Origin: a bacterium
GTDB taxonomy: Bacteria > Bacteroidota > Bacteroidia > Flavobacteriales_D > Crocinitomicaceae
NCBI GenBank assembly: GCA_024742305.1
Contig: JANSYQ010000009.1
Coordinates: 54,464-118,463 of the forward strand
Reading direction: 5' to 3'
Length of the DNA: 64,000 bases
Numbering within the stretch: the stretch's first letter is position 1; the number at the start of each line of letters is the position of its first letter. This document shows, piece by piece, positions 44,309 through 53,090 of this stretch. The translations under genes and the position numbers were made by a program. The notes beneath the pieces are model-generated. The model saw only the letters and a list, made by a program, of their open reading frames with translations. It was not told the DNA's origin and did no database searches.

Positions 44309-46086
44309 TCCTCCGAAGTTTTGTATTGTGAAATATAGAACTTTTGATGAAATCCATCTGACCCCATCCCCTGCTCTCTTTCTGCTTTTAGTTGCCTTGA
44401 TAAGGATTGCATCAATCGGCTTCCGAATCCACTAGGAACTTCTGAGAAACCTTTTCCGGAATCCCAATAATCGAGAATCAACCTTTTTTCTACGACAGAA
44501 AGAGCGACGCCAATCGTTCCTTTTCCATCTTCAAAAGCATATTTTAGGCTGTTGGTGATCAATTCATTGAGAATAAGCGCAAGAGGTACCATGGAGTCGA
44601 TATGTAGCTGCAATGCGTCGATTTTATACTCCATTTTTATCTCTTTGTTCGAGTAGGCACCGACAATTTGATTGGAGAGTTGTTGTACATATTCGTTTAG
44701 GTCTACGGATCGTCCTGAAGAATTCTTGTACAAACGTTCGTGGATGAGACTCATGGTCTCGATTCGGCTCCTACTCGATTCCAAAATTGAAGTCATTTGT
44801 TGATCATTCAAGGTACGTTCCTGCATAGCAAGCATACTGGACACCATTTGCAAGTTGTTCCGCACGCGGTGATGAATCTCTCCTAAAAACGCTTCTTTCT
44901 GTTCGACCAATTGTTCCTTTGAGTGTAGTTTCTCTTGCAAAAGTGCCTGCTCTGAGCGTCTTCTTTGAAGAACAATCCACAGTAACAACCCTATTACTAC
45001 TAGGATTGCTGCAACCGCCATAAACAAGTTGCGCTGCTCTCTGCTTTCGCTGGCCTTTCGGGCACTCCGGATAGATCGGTTTTTGTACTTAACTTGTTTT
45101 AGTTGCGACTCGGCTAGTTCCTCGTTGCGCTTCGCTAAACCGTATTTCGTTTGAATTTCCGATAGCTGCTCTTGCGTTTCAGACGTAAACAATGAATCAC
45201 GTATTTCCTGATACAAATCGTTGTAATAATTCGCACTGTCAATCATGGCTTTTGCATAGAAAGCATGGGACATACACTCGTACAAATGGCTTCGACGCTC
45301 CGGGTAATTGTTTCCTGTGTCATAGCCAACACCTCGTCTTGCGGCAGACAATGCTTCATCGAATCGAAGTAGTCCGAGATGTGCATTTGAAGCGATTACC
45401 TCTAGCGTCATTTTTGGAGATGGATCATTGCTCTCAAGTACTGCCGGACGCGCTTTTTCTACATTTATCAATGCGCTTTTATAATTCTTTTGCAGGACCA
45501 GCAATTTTGCTCGGTTCGAGTAAATACTCGCATCAAGGCTGTAGTCCTTCACCTCGTGCATAACACCAATCATGTCATTATAAATGTACAGCGCATCGTC
45601 AGTTTTGCCCTGATTCGAGTATATGATGGCAATATTGAGCATCGTTCCTGCCCAACCTCTCAGGTCGTTCATGAGACTGTCGATTCGCGCTGAATTTCGA
45701 TAATTCTCAATCGCTTCATCGTATCGGTACATGTAAAACTGACAGATCCCCAAGTTGTTATAACTAAAGGAAAGTTCGGTTGAATCTTTTTTCTTGGCTT
45801 GGATGTCAATCGCCTTGAGAAACCCTTTCACGGCATCTCCGGGACGGCCTTGTACATCATCGATCACTGCTTTTCTCGAAAGCAAGGCTGCATACCTTTT
45901 ACTTCCCTCTGTTGATTTTTGGAGCCACTTCTTGCAGAGCATCAAAGCAGAATCCGGTTGATCGAATAAATGGGCATTGAGATACGTGCTGTCTTGTTTC
46001 CAGTCACTTTTCTGACCATAAACCATCCCATTCATCCCCAAAAGGATCATGAGCACACCCAAAAGTTTGAAAAGAGTAGCTTGCAT
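44305..46086 (-). CDS. TPR-containing sensor histidine kinase (HisKA_2 type)
   Basis: A 593-residue protein: signal peptide (1-24), TPR sensor region (about 40-300; YNNLGICQFYMYRYDEAIENY, NIAIIYSNQGKTDDALYIY), a coiled coil, one membrane helix (about 353-373), GEIHHRVRNNLQMVSSML with His406, and an ATPase domain. The N box LNELITNSLKYA (Asn512), the G1 box DSGKG (Asp542) and a serine-rich GFGSRLM block are intact. It is a normal kinase of the LytS-like Bacteroidota class and partner of the coupled LytTR gene. The ligand is unknown. Confidence 0.92.
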   Translation of the reverse strand: MQATLFKLLGVLMILLGMNGMVYGQKSDWKQDSTYLNAHLFDQPDSALMLCKKWLQKSTEGSKRYAALLSRKAVIDDVQGRPGDAVKGFLKAIDIQAKKKDSTELSFSYNNLGICQFYMYRYDEAIENYRNSARIDSLMNDLRGWAGTMLNIAIIYSNQGKTDDALYIYNDMIGVMHEVKDYSLDASIYSNRAKLLVLQKNYKSALINVEKARPAVLESNDPSPKMTLEVIASNAHLGLLRFDEALSAARRGVGYDTGNNYPERRSHLYECMSHAFYAKAMIDSANYYNDLYQEIRDSLFTSETQEQLSEIQTKYGLAKRNEELAESQLKQVKYKNRSIRSARKASESREQRNLFMAVAAILVVIGLLLWIVLQRRRSEQALLQEKLHSKEQLVEQKEAFLGEIHHRVRNNLQMVSSMLAMQERTLNDQQMTSILESSRSRIETMSLIHERLYKNSSGRSVDLNEYVQQLSNQIVGAYSNKEIKMEYKIDALQLHIDSMVPLALILNELITNSLKYAFEDGKGTIGVALSVVEKRLILDYWDSGKGFSEVPSGFGSRLMQSLSRQLKAEREQGMGSDGFHQKFYISQYKTSEE

Positions 46087-46123
46087 GCTTTGCTAAGATA
46101 CAATTTTCAACCAGCAGAAGCAG

Positions 46124-46209
46124 CTAACCACAAGGACACACGGTGCTTACTATTGGCATGTAAGCGCATACTAATAACCGGTCGCGCCACCCTGTGCCGT
46201 TGTGGTTAG
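46124..46209. repeat. 86-bp element with 22-bp terminal inverted repeats
   Basis: The left end CTAACCACAAGGACACACGG (to 46145) and the reverse complement of the right end (46188-46209, CTAACCACAACGGCACAGGG ...) agree at 19 of 22 positions. It is non-coding and sits between two minus-strand genes, the peroxidase and the kinase. It shares the ACCACAAnG(A/G)CACA theme with elements at 27574, 33833 and 51500. Confidence 0.75.
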
Positions 46210-46221
46210 GAAACTCCTCAA

Positions 46222-47280
46222 TTATGGTTCTCTTTGAAAGGGGGAAGAAAATGCCGGATTCGTAATAAACGAACTGTCGGACATTGTTTTCAGAAAATTA
46301 ATAATGTCTTGTTTCTCTTGATCGGTCAATTGCATTCCTCCATGCTTTGCACGAGCCATCCTAGCGTCGGTTTCAGGAGCATCCTTGACCCCTTCGCTGT
46401 AAAAATCAAGCACTTCTTCTAAGGTCTCGAATCTACCGTCATGCATGTATGGGGCGGTGAAAACGAGATTTCGCAATGATGGAACTTTGAACTTTCCTAT
46501 GTCTAGAGGGTTTCCACTTAATTCTGCCAGTCCGATATCATTCGTATTGTTCGTATATCGTTGTAAACCGTTGTTTACCATTTGTCCGTTAGTGCCCAAA
46601 GCATCTCCATCAGAAGTATGACAGTGCAGGCAATTTCCTTTATTTTGATCGTTCATCAGAATAAATCCGCGGTATTCTGACTCCGACAAGAAACGTTCGC
46701 CACGTAGCACCTGATCAAATTTTGAATTTGCAGAAATCATGGATCGTTCAAACTGGGCAATTGCTCTAGCAATCTTTACACTGTCGACTTTTTCCGATCC
46801 GAATGCGGCTTTAAACATGTCTCGATAATGCTTTTGCTTTTGAATTTTTCGTTCCGCTTCTGACCAATTCAAGTCCATTTCGTTGTGCTTTCGAACCGGT
46901 TCAAACACCTGTGTTTCCAGTGAACTTGCCCGCCCATCCCAAAACAATTGTGGATACCACGCTAAATTGAACAGTCCGGGTGTGTTTCGTCTGAGTGTAT
47001 CGCCATGAATTCCTATGCCTTTGGTTCTACCATCACTGAATGCAAACTTTTGTTGATGACATGTGGCGCAAGAGAAGGAGTTATCCGCACTTAGAATGGG
47101 ATCGTAAAACAACCTTCTCCCCAATTCAATGCCCTCTTCAGTTAGAGGGTTCTTCTCGTTGGTAGGCATTTTGGGAAATGCCAACGGTGTTTCCAAGTGC
47201 ACACGCACAGGCTCTTTGGCATTTCTTTGAACCGAGAGCAAGGTTACCGCCGAAAAAAAGAAAATGACAATTCCTTTCAT
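46222..47280 (-). CDS. Di-haem cytochrome c peroxidase / MauG family protein
   Basis: A 352-residue periplasmic protein with an N-terminal signal segment. Two c-type haem sites are present: CATCHQQKFAFSDG near residue 78 and NCLHCHTSDG near 218. The distal part includes MHDGRFETLEEVLDFYS and a final block with DIINFLKTMSD, typical of this family. Members reduce hydrogen peroxide with electrons from small cytochromes, or modify proteins as MauG does. The ATG at 47278-47280 is used; the adjoining GTG would add one residue. It begins 2 bp after the T9SS cargo gene, so the two are co-transcribed. Confidence 0.88.
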   Translation of the reverse strand: MKGIVIFFFSAVTLLSVQRNAKEPVRVHLETPLAFPKMPTNEKNPLTEEGIELGRRLFYDPILSADNSFSCATCHQQKFAFSDGRTKGIGIHGDTLRRNTPGLFNLAWYPQLFWDGRASSLETQVFEPVRKHNEMDLNWSEAERKIQKQKHYRDMFKAAFGSEKVDSVKIARAIAQFERSMISANSKFDQVLRGERFLSESEYRGFILMNDQNKGNCLHCHTSDGDALGTNGQMVNNGLQRYTNNTNDIGLAELSGNPLDIGKFKVPSLRNLVFTAPYMHDGRFETLEEVLDFYSEGVKDAPETDARMARAKHGGMQLTDQEKQDIINFLKTMSDSSFITNPAFSSPFQREP

Positions 47281-47282
47281 CA

Positions 47283-48203
47283 CTAGTGTTGAACAAGTAT
47301 ATCGAAGCTTCTTTTCTCGAAATTGGTCTGTACTTGCATTTGATAAGTTCCTTCCGGAAGATCGGCTACATCAACGAAAAACTTGGTGGGCACGTTCTCG
47401 AAGTAACGAACTCTCTTCCCATTCATGTCGTACAGTGCCAACTTTTCAATGATGTGAAACTCTGTTTTCTTTTCGGTGACAATATTTATTTGTTGGTTCG
47501 CGGGATTTGGATACACCTCCATGTAGTCATCCGGTTTGACCTCATTGATGGTATGCACCCAAGTTGGCTGTGACAGTACGTTGTCGATCATCCAGCCATC
47601 GTTAGGAGTTGCCACGCCACCCGTGCTGTCACTGATAAACGTATATCGTACGTGTAAATCTTGTTGCATACTCAACCATGAAACATCGAAGCAAAGCCAA
47701 ACGTTTCGCCATGTTGTGTCAACACCAACAAAACCTTCATCTAAATTGGGAATCACACCATAGTTTTGTTGATCGTACCCAAAGAAATTATACACGTATG
47801 GATTATAGAAAGCGTTGATCCACGTGGCTCCGCTATCCACTGAGATTTCAAGAATTCCACCGTCACCGGGACCGAAATCTAGTTTTTGTTGCCACTGATA
47901 CGCCCAAATACCCCACCATCCTTGTGGTGATTCCACCGTGGCAGTGATGCGTGATGTATCCAATGCTGGATATGGCAACAAAGTATCTGTAACCAGTACA
48001 TTCGGCGCGCTATACGGACTATTGAACACGGCTTTTTGCGGTGGTCCGATTTGCCAAATATTATTTGGGTTGGTTGTGTCAATTTCAAAAATTACTGAGT
48101 TCGTTGCCGACGTATCGGCTCCGTCGAAATATTGGTAAAAATCGTATTGACTTAGAGAGTTCAAGCTCCACAGGAGCAACGTAGAGAATAGCAGCGTTTT
48201 CAT
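47283..48203 (-). CDS. T9SS type A sorted secreted protein, jelly-roll-like
   Basis: A 306-residue protein with signal peptide 1-18. The mature part (about 20-220) has features of a carbohydrate- or cell-binding beta-sandwich (SPQGWWGIWAYQWQQKLDFG, GGILEISVDSGATWINAF, DLHVRYTFISDSTG, DGWMIDNV). The C-terminal ~80 residues form a type A sorting domain (VYPNPANQQINIV, LALYDMNGKRVRYF, LPEGTYQMQVQT, FDILVQH). The binding partner is unknown. The 3' neighbour is the di-haem peroxidase, 2 bp away. Confidence 0.8.
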   Translation of the reverse strand: MKTLLFSTLLLWSLNSLSQYDFYQYFDGADTSATNSVIFEIDTTNPNNIWQIGPPQKAVFNSPYSAPNVLVTDTLLPYPALDTSRITATVESPQGWWGIWAYQWQQKLDFGPGDGGILEISVDSGATWINAFYNPYVYNFFGYDQQNYGVIPNLDEGFVGVDTTWRNVWLCFDVSWLSMQQDLHVRYTFISDSTGGVATPNDGWMIDNVLSQPTWVHTINEVKPDDYMEVYPNPANQQINIVTEKKTEFHIIEKLALYDMNGKRVRYFENVPTKFFVDVADLPEGTYQMQVQTNFEKRSFDILVQH

Positions 48204-48376
48204 TTACAAGCAGTTTGAGTTTACTATGGAACGCTAATTATCAAAGAGAGGTTGGAAGAATGATGAATAACGTTACTTCGCGATAAGAACAAGGAGACAC
48301 AATATGGTACAAAAACGGAGCTTCACTTTTATCGCGGGAATGGCCTGTAACAGCTGGTGTAATTCAAGTAAGAGAT

Positions 48377-49615
48377 TTAATATTCAAATATCAATTCACC
48401 CAACTTTTCTAAGTCGAAGTGTTGCTTAGCAACTTCAGCGATTTCTTCCTCAGTAATGGCATCAATTTGTTCATAGATTTCTGCTACGGAATCCACTTTC
48501 CCATGAATTAAGACGCTTTTTGCCAAGCTGAACATCAATTCTAGGTTGCTATCTAACGAAAGTGCCAAGTGCCCCTTTAATTGCTCTTTTGCTTGACTAA
48601 GTTCCACGGATGATAAGCCTCGCTTGCGAATAATCGTCAACTCCTTGTAAATCAATTCAAGTGCTCTGTCCAAATACTTACGATCTGTGCCCATGTAGAT
48701 GCTCCACAATCCTGAATCGGAATAGGAAGAATACCCAGCTTCGATATTATACGCATATCCATATTGCTCACGAATAAGCAGGGTCAACCGAGAATTTAGC
48801 GCCGGTCCGCCAAGTACGTTCGTAAGTAGAGTCATCGCACGTCGATTGTCGTCATGGTAAGACGGTGCCTGCCCCCCAATAACCGTGTGCGTTTGATAAT
48901 TGGCTTGTTTCTCCCGGATTTTAAACGATTGAAATGCCCCGGGCTGCGTAACGATATCCGTAACTTCTCCCCCGTTCATATTTCCGAAGTCTTCCTCTAA
49001 TTGGCGAATCACATCTTCCAAAGGCAAATCCCCCACGAAGGACAGCACCATGTTGGGAGCTTTGAAGAATCGACTCATGTAATCTTTCAAATGCTCGCGG
49101 TGAAAACCGCTAACAGATTCCTTGCTACCCAAAGTGTTGTAACCGAGCGAATGACCTTGAAATACGTGACTCTCAAACTCATCAAAAATGCGCTCTGATG
49201 GTGAGTCAAGGTAGGAGATTATTTCATCCAGTACCACCTCTCGTTCTTTACTGATTTCATCCTCGGGAAAAGATGCATTTTGAACGATGTCGCCCATCAA
49301 TTCCGATGCGATTCCGAAGTGTGTTTTTCGGAAGGAAGCATGAATGCAAATTTCTTCCTTATTGGTGTAGGCGTTGAGTTCTCCGCCAACAGAATCCAAG
49401 TCTGAAAAGATATCCAAGGCCTTGCGCTTCTGCGTTCCTTTGAAAATGCAATGTTCGAGAAAATGGGCAAGTCCCTCTTCTTCTGGTCGTTCATAGCGCG
49501 AACCACCCAAAATCATTACGCCTAAGTGTGCCACCAAAGCTTTGCGCTCTAGGTACACCAATCGCATTCCATTCGAAAACGTGTGAATTTTTGGGTAAAT
49601 CTCGTACGCACTCAT
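48377..49615 (-). CDS. M16 family zinc peptidase
   Basis: A 412-residue peptidase resembling the processing-peptidase-like M16B enzymes. HFLEH (51-55) is the inverted zinc motif and is followed by the second glutamate in the segment KEREVVLDEI. The conserved NSRLTLLIREQYGYAYNIEAGYSSY stretch is in the second half. There is no signal peptide, so it is cytoplasmic, unlike the two M16 proteins at 53-56.7 kb. It overlaps pdxH by four bases (ATGA). Its role is probably peptide breakdown. Confidence 0.9.
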   Translation of the reverse strand: MSAYEIYPKIHTFSNGMRLVYLERKALVAHLGVMILGGSRYERPEEEGLAHFLEHCIFKGTQKRKALDIFSDLDSVGGELNAYTNKEEICIHASFRKTHFGIASELMGDIVQNASFPEDEISKEREVVLDEIISYLDSPSERIFDEFESHVFQGHSLGYNTLGSKESVSGFHREHLKDYMSRFFKAPNMVLSFVGDLPLEDVIRQLEEDFGNMNGGEVTDIVTQPGAFQSFKIREKQANYQTHTVIGGQAPSYHDDNRRAMTLLTNVLGGPALNSRLTLLIREQYGYAYNIEAGYSSYSDSGLWSIYMGTDRKYLDRALELIYKELTIIRKRGLSSVELSQAKEQLKGHLALSLDSNLELMFSLAKSVLIHGKVDSVAEIYEQIDAITEEEIAEVAKQHFDLEKLGELIFEY

Positions 49616-50265
49616 GGGTTGAGTCGTTCAATTTCCCAGTCGGAATCAGTAGCTCTGAAAACGATACGGTCGTGCAATCTAGATGGTCGACCTTGCCAAA
49701 ACTCAAACTTCGAAGGTTCAATCCAATATCCTCCCCAATCCTCAGGTCTAGGTACCTCGTTCGGGAATTTGGCTTCGTATTCTTCTACTCTCTTTTCAAG
49801 TTCTTCACGGTCAGAAAGTACATCACTTTGATTTGATGCCCAAGCACCAATTTGACTTCCTCGTGGTCTTGAAGCGAAGTAAGCGTCGCTAATTTCAGCG
49901 GGAACCTTTGAGCATTTGCCTTCGATTCGTATTTGTCGAGCCGACTTCGGCCAAAAGAAAAGCATGGATACCTTGGAGTTTCCATCAATTTCTTCTCCTT
50001 TCAAACTGCTGTAATTGGTGTACAATACAAGCTTACCGTCAATATTGTCTTTCAAATAAACGATGCGAGATGAAGGTTGACCGTTAGCAGAAACGGTTGA
50101 AAGCACAAACGCATTTGGTTCCATTTCTTCATTGGCTACCGCTTCCTCTGTCCAAAGATTGAACAAATCGTACGGATCAGCACCTTCGAAACCGTGCAAA
50201 TGTCCATTTTCGAATTCGTGATGTCCGTCACGAAACGCATCCATTATTTGATTGATATCTCCCAA
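49612..50265 (-). CDS. pdxH: Pyridoxamine 5'-phosphate oxidase
   Basis: A 217-residue FMN enzyme making pyridoxal 5'-phosphate. Conserved features are NAFVLSTVSANGQPSSRIVYLKD, FYTNYSSLKG-type FMN binding (here LYTNYSSLKGEEID), MLFFWPKSARQIRIEG, SRPRGSQIGAWASNQSDV and FWQGRPSRLHDRIVF. The reading used starts at a TTG (50263-50265) that directly follows the upstream stop. An ATG seven codons later (50244) is the alternative. The longer form keeps the INQIMDAFRDGH helix that pairs with the usual N-terminal helix of the family. It overlaps the M16 gene. Confidence 0.9.
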   Translation of the reverse strand: MGDINQIMDAFRDGHHEFENGHLHGFEGADPYDLFNLWTEEAVANEEMEPNAFVLSTVSANGQPSSRIVYLKDNIDGKLVLYTNYSSLKGEEIDGNSKVSMLFFWPKSARQIRIEGKCSKVPAEISDAYFASRPRGSQIGAWASNQSDVLSDREELEKRVEEYEAKFPNEVPRPEDWGGYWIEPSKFEFWQGRPSRLHDRIVFRATDSDWEIERLNP

Positions 50266-50877
50266 TTAATCTTCGTTTTCCTCTTCGAAATCGTCTTCAA
50301 CCTCACTATCGCCTTCTTCTTGGTCGTCTTCGTCTTCATCATCAAGGTCGGACCCTGAAGCTGAGAATACGGCTCCCGGTCCAGTTGTTTCTTCATCCTC
50401 TTCTTCCTCCACCTCTTCGATAGGGCGACGGCTGATTTCACGATCTAAATTTTCTTGGAACGGGAAGATTTCAACTATGGGTGAAACGATGATTGATGGA
50501 ATTTCAAAATCTACCATCAATCCTTTCAAGCTTTCTTGCAAGCGCTCGTAGGCCTCTTTTACGGAGTGCGCAGAAACGAGGAAGTTCTGTGTTACCTTCT
50601 TCGCTTTTTCCGAATCTGCATCGAAGTTCTCGTATTTTACCTTCGCTTTATACCAAACGTCTGCATCGTCATAGGCGAAAATATCGTGAATTTCTGTTCG
50701 TGCAATTCCTGTTACGGCAAACTCTCCGCGAATCACTGCTCCCAATTCTTCGTAGATGCGAGCTTCCGCGTCGGTAAACGTCATTGCCGCCAACAAATAG
50801 GGTTCAGAAACACGCTTCAACGCGCCGTTGTCCAATTGCTTTGTGTATTTTACTTTGACTGTAAACCAGTTGTTCAT
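50266..50877 (-). CDS. DUF4494 family protein with acidic tail
   Basis: A 203-residue protein. The first ~150 residues contain NNWFTVKVKYTKQLDNGALKRVSEPYLLAAMTFTDAEARI-type sequence, a second VKY block (KAKVKYENFDADSEKAKKVTQNFLV) and SIIVSPIVEIFPF, fitting DUF4494, a conserved Bacteroidota family of unknown function. The last ~45 residues are almost pure Asp/Glu with Ser and Gly (EEVEEEEDEE, DLDDEDEDDQEEG), a disordered polyanionic tail. The ATG at 50875-50877 is chosen as the family start. It directly adjoins pdxH, whose start follows the stop with no gap. Confidence 0.8.
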   Translation of the reverse strand: MNNWFTVKVKYTKQLDNGALKRVSEPYLLAAMTFTDAEARIYEELGAVIRGEFAVTGIARTEIHDIFAYDDADVWYKAKVKYENFDADSEKAKKVTQNFLVSAHSVKEAYERLQESLKGLMVDFEIPSIIVSPIVEIFPFQENLDREISRRPIEEVEEEEDEETTGPGAVFSASGSDLDDEDEDDQEEGDSEVEDDFEEENED

Positions 50878-50974
50878 TCGTTCAATTTTTAGGATTTCAA
50901 AAATACAGAGTATTAAGCGTTGAGAAAAGAACAATTGCAAAAAGTTATCATCATTCTACTAACTTGGCGAAGTC

Positions 50975-51433
50975 ATGCTGAAATCGCATCCAGTAAAATC
51001 TAAAATTCGCGTTTGGAACACCTTTTTTCTTGGTGCCGACTTATTGCTTGTATTGCACCATCTTCATCAATTCCAATTCATTTGGGAGTACGGTTTTGAA
51101 GGACTTTCGGGGATGGGGATTTTCAATACTATTTGCTCGCTCCTGGTGCTGATTTCTATACTAGTCGCGGGGAGTTTGATTTCACGCGGAAAGAAAATGG
51201 GACTGTACTTGTACATTGTAGCGGTACCTTTTCGCTATTACTTTGGTTTCTTTACGTTTTACTTTTTGTTGGACCTTTTTCCTTTGGGAGTCTATGAAAT
51301 TCACCAGGTTCCTGTAGAACTTTGGCTAGGACTAGGAATTCTTGAGGCAGCGCGGTTATTTTTTTCGGTCCGTGTTTACCATTTGTATCATCCTAAGCGG
51401 AAAAATGAAGAAAGTGATTTATTGGACAGATAA
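50975..51433 (+). CDS. Small polytopic membrane protein, 152 residues
   Basis: Four hydrophobic segments (about 13-32, 45-67, 74-95, 113-133) joined by short loops, with a charged C-terminal tail (YHPKRKNEESDLLDR). The family is not recognised. It is divergent from the DUF4494-pdxH-M16 operon with about 97 bp between start codons, so their promoters lie back to back. It is followed by the tandem repeats at 51446 and 51500. Confidence 0.55.
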   Translation: MLKSHPVKSKIRVWNTFFLGADLLLVLHHLHQFQFIWEYGFEGLSGMGIFNTICSLLVLISILVAGSLISRGKKMGLYLYIVAVPFRYYFGFFTFYFLLDLFPLGVYEIHQVPVELWLGLGILEAARLFFSVRVYHLYHPKRKNEESDLLDR

Positions 51434-51445
51434 AAGGGGTAGTTT

Positions 51446-51487
51446 GAGAGTGAGGGCGAGGATGAGAATGGGGGTGAGGGTGAGAGT
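51446..51487. repeat. Seven tandem copies of a purine-rich 6-bp unit
   Basis: The units GAGAGT, GAGGGC, GAGGAT, GAGAAT, GGGGGT, GAGGGT and GAGAGT are contiguous, beginning 13 bp after the stop of the membrane-protein gene. It is the third unit length (6 bp, besides 7 and 8) found directly behind a gene in this window. Confidence 0.7.
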
Positions 51488-51499
51488 GGAGGGTAACTA

Positions 51500-51800
51500 T
51501 TGTTTTATTCACCACGACGGCACGGAGAACACGGGGACAGTTACTCTTATGAGCACAAGAAGAATCCGTTGGATTCTCCAAGGGACAATTCTTAAACGAA
51601 GACAATTTAATCTAGCGTCTTAAAATCTAGTGTTTAGCACCCCCTAAGAAAACCTGAATAACCTTTGTTTTATTCACCACGGCGGCACGGAGAACACGAG
51701 GACAATTGCTTCTATGGGCACAAGAAGAATCCGTTGGATTCTCCAAGGGACAATTCTTAAACGAAGACAATTAGAACTAGCCTCTCAAAGTCTAGTGTCT
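51500..51800. repeat. Tandem direct repeat of about 140 bp, two copies
   Basis: The copies begin at about 51500 and 51665, a shift of 165 bp. Both start TTGTTTTATTCACCAC, continue GGCACGGAGAACACG and then share a long identical core including AGAATCC-GTT-GGATTCT (51561-51577 in copy 1) and AGGGACAATTCTTAAACGAA, ending in TCTAGTGT-type words. The 412-bp gene-free stretch 51434-51845 holds only this pair and the 6-bp array. The opening ACCACG(A/G)CGGCACGGAGAACACG is related to the element ends elsewhere. Confidence 0.8.
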
Positions 51801-51845
51801 AGTGTCTTTTAGTGAGTGCAACGAACGGTCTTTCGTCTATTCCCC

Positions 51846-52925
51846 CTACTGCTGATACTTCCTTCCATTCTGAAGCACGATGTAGGTTTTGTTGAACAAC
51901 TCTACCAAGACCGAGTTTCCGTGAATTTCAAATGGTGCGTCAAGTTGATTGGTAATTTCTATTATTTTACCGTCTTGAACCGCGCTTACCCCACCCATTA
52001 AATTGCGGAAGGCTAAGGTGCTGTTTTTTAGAGCGAAATCTTTCGGTTCGTACTTTGCCACTTCGATACGCTGACCGTCAATGTATGCAAATGCGAAACC
52101 GTTTTCTACCCAATAAACAACATTATCGCGCACTTCCCAAGTGGAGGCTCCGAAATTGGTTAGCTGTTTGATTTCGCCGTTTTGATAGAGCTTTAAATCG
52201 CCGTTCAAATTCTCATACGCTACCAAGCCGTTACCCACTTTGTATTGACGCATGTGAAAGCTCTCAACATCCAAAAACTGTCCGTTTTCAAAAATAGCAA
52301 ACGTACCTGTAATGGGGTCGTTAAAGGCAACCATGTCTGTCCCTCCTTGGAAGAAGAACGGCTTGTGCCATACGTCCAACTCGTAAATCTTTCCGCGCCA
52401 AAAAACTTTGTAAAAGTTCCCATTATCACGGAAGGCGATGATGTTTTCACCCACAAACTCCGGCATGTGTAAATCAACCGAGGAGGAGATCAATTCGTGC
52501 ACTTCGCCGTTGTAATAGACGCTCACCGTGTTGAACCGTAAATCCTGAAAAACAACCAAGCTGTCGGTCACTTGATACTTCCCCACTTGAAAGGTCAACG
52601 TTCGCTGCTCGCCGTCATCCCAAAGGTTTAATGTTGTCGCTATTTTCCAGGTAAGCAAGAAGTCGGAAACAGTGTACTCCGCTTCGACATTCGCCAGTTG
52701 CTCCGGGTTTTCGCCGTGATGCACCATCAAATTGTTTCGGAAATCATAGTATCCCACAACGTTATCTCCCGCTTCATATTCTCGAACCGGTTGTAAACCA
52801 ATACTTCTGAATATACCGTTTTCAAAACTCTTCATTAGGTTATTGAAGTCCAACATGGGTAGTACGTCCTGACTCCATGCAGGCGCAGATGATATGAGTA
52901 GTACAACTACGAGAATTCGCTTCAT
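51846..52925 (-). CDS. Secreted beta-propeller-like repeat protein of unknown function
   Basis: A 359-residue secreted protein (signal peptide 1-18, ending PAWSQ). Beyond that, about seven repeats of ~42 residues follow the pattern 'GDNVVGYYDFRNNLMVHHGE', 'DSLVVFQDLRFNTVSVYYNGE', 'GENIIAFRDNGNFYKVFWRGK', 'TDMVAFNDPITGTFAIFENGQ', 'GNGLVAYENLNGDLKLYQNGE'. Each is a V-x-A/V-Y/F strand, D/N, aromatic strand and a turn N-G before the next. This is the shape of a beta-propeller whose blades resemble WG-type repeats without the WG. The ligand is unknown. Confidence 0.7.
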   Translation of the reverse strand: MKRILVVVLLISSAPAWSQDVLPMLDFNNLMKSFENGIFRSIGLQPVREYEAGDNVVGYYDFRNNLMVHHGENPEQLANVEAEYTVSDFLLTWKIATTLNLWDDGEQRTLTFQVGKYQVTDSLVVFQDLRFNTVSVYYNGEVHELISSSVDLHMPEFVGENIIAFRDNGNFYKVFWRGKIYELDVWHKPFFFQGGTDMVAFNDPITGTFAIFENGQFLDVESFHMRQYKVGNGLVAYENLNGDLKLYQNGEIKQLTNFGASTWEVRDNVVYWVENGFAFAYIDGQRIEVAKYEPKDFALKNSTLAFRNLMGGVSAVQDGKIIEITNQLDAPFEIHGNSVLVELFNKTYIVLQNGRKYQQ

Positions 52926-52929
52926 AATG

Positions 52930-52960
52930 GAAAGTTAGCAATTTTCAGACCAACCCGAAA
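52930..52960 (-). promoter_or_regulatory. Promoter for the propeller-like gene
   Basis: On the minus strand TTTC (52957-52960), a 19-bp spacer and TAACTTTC (52930-52937). Each box has one mismatch from TTTG / TAnnTTTG. It lies 5 bp upstream of the ATG. Confidence 0.45.
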
Positions 52961-53090
52961 GAGGAAGATTTGACCAAATTCACAATCTGAAACCTCCTAC
53001 CGTTTGTAAAGCATCCTATCCGCGTATCCGAAATAGGCACCAATATGCCCTCTTTTTTTGTTTTTTGCACCTTCTAAATTATAACCAAAA

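Noticed and set aside
51500..51800. CRISPR or rRNA-like repeat at the tandem 140-bp units
   Set aside because: Two long units only, no spacer/repeat alternation and no structural RNA signature recognised.
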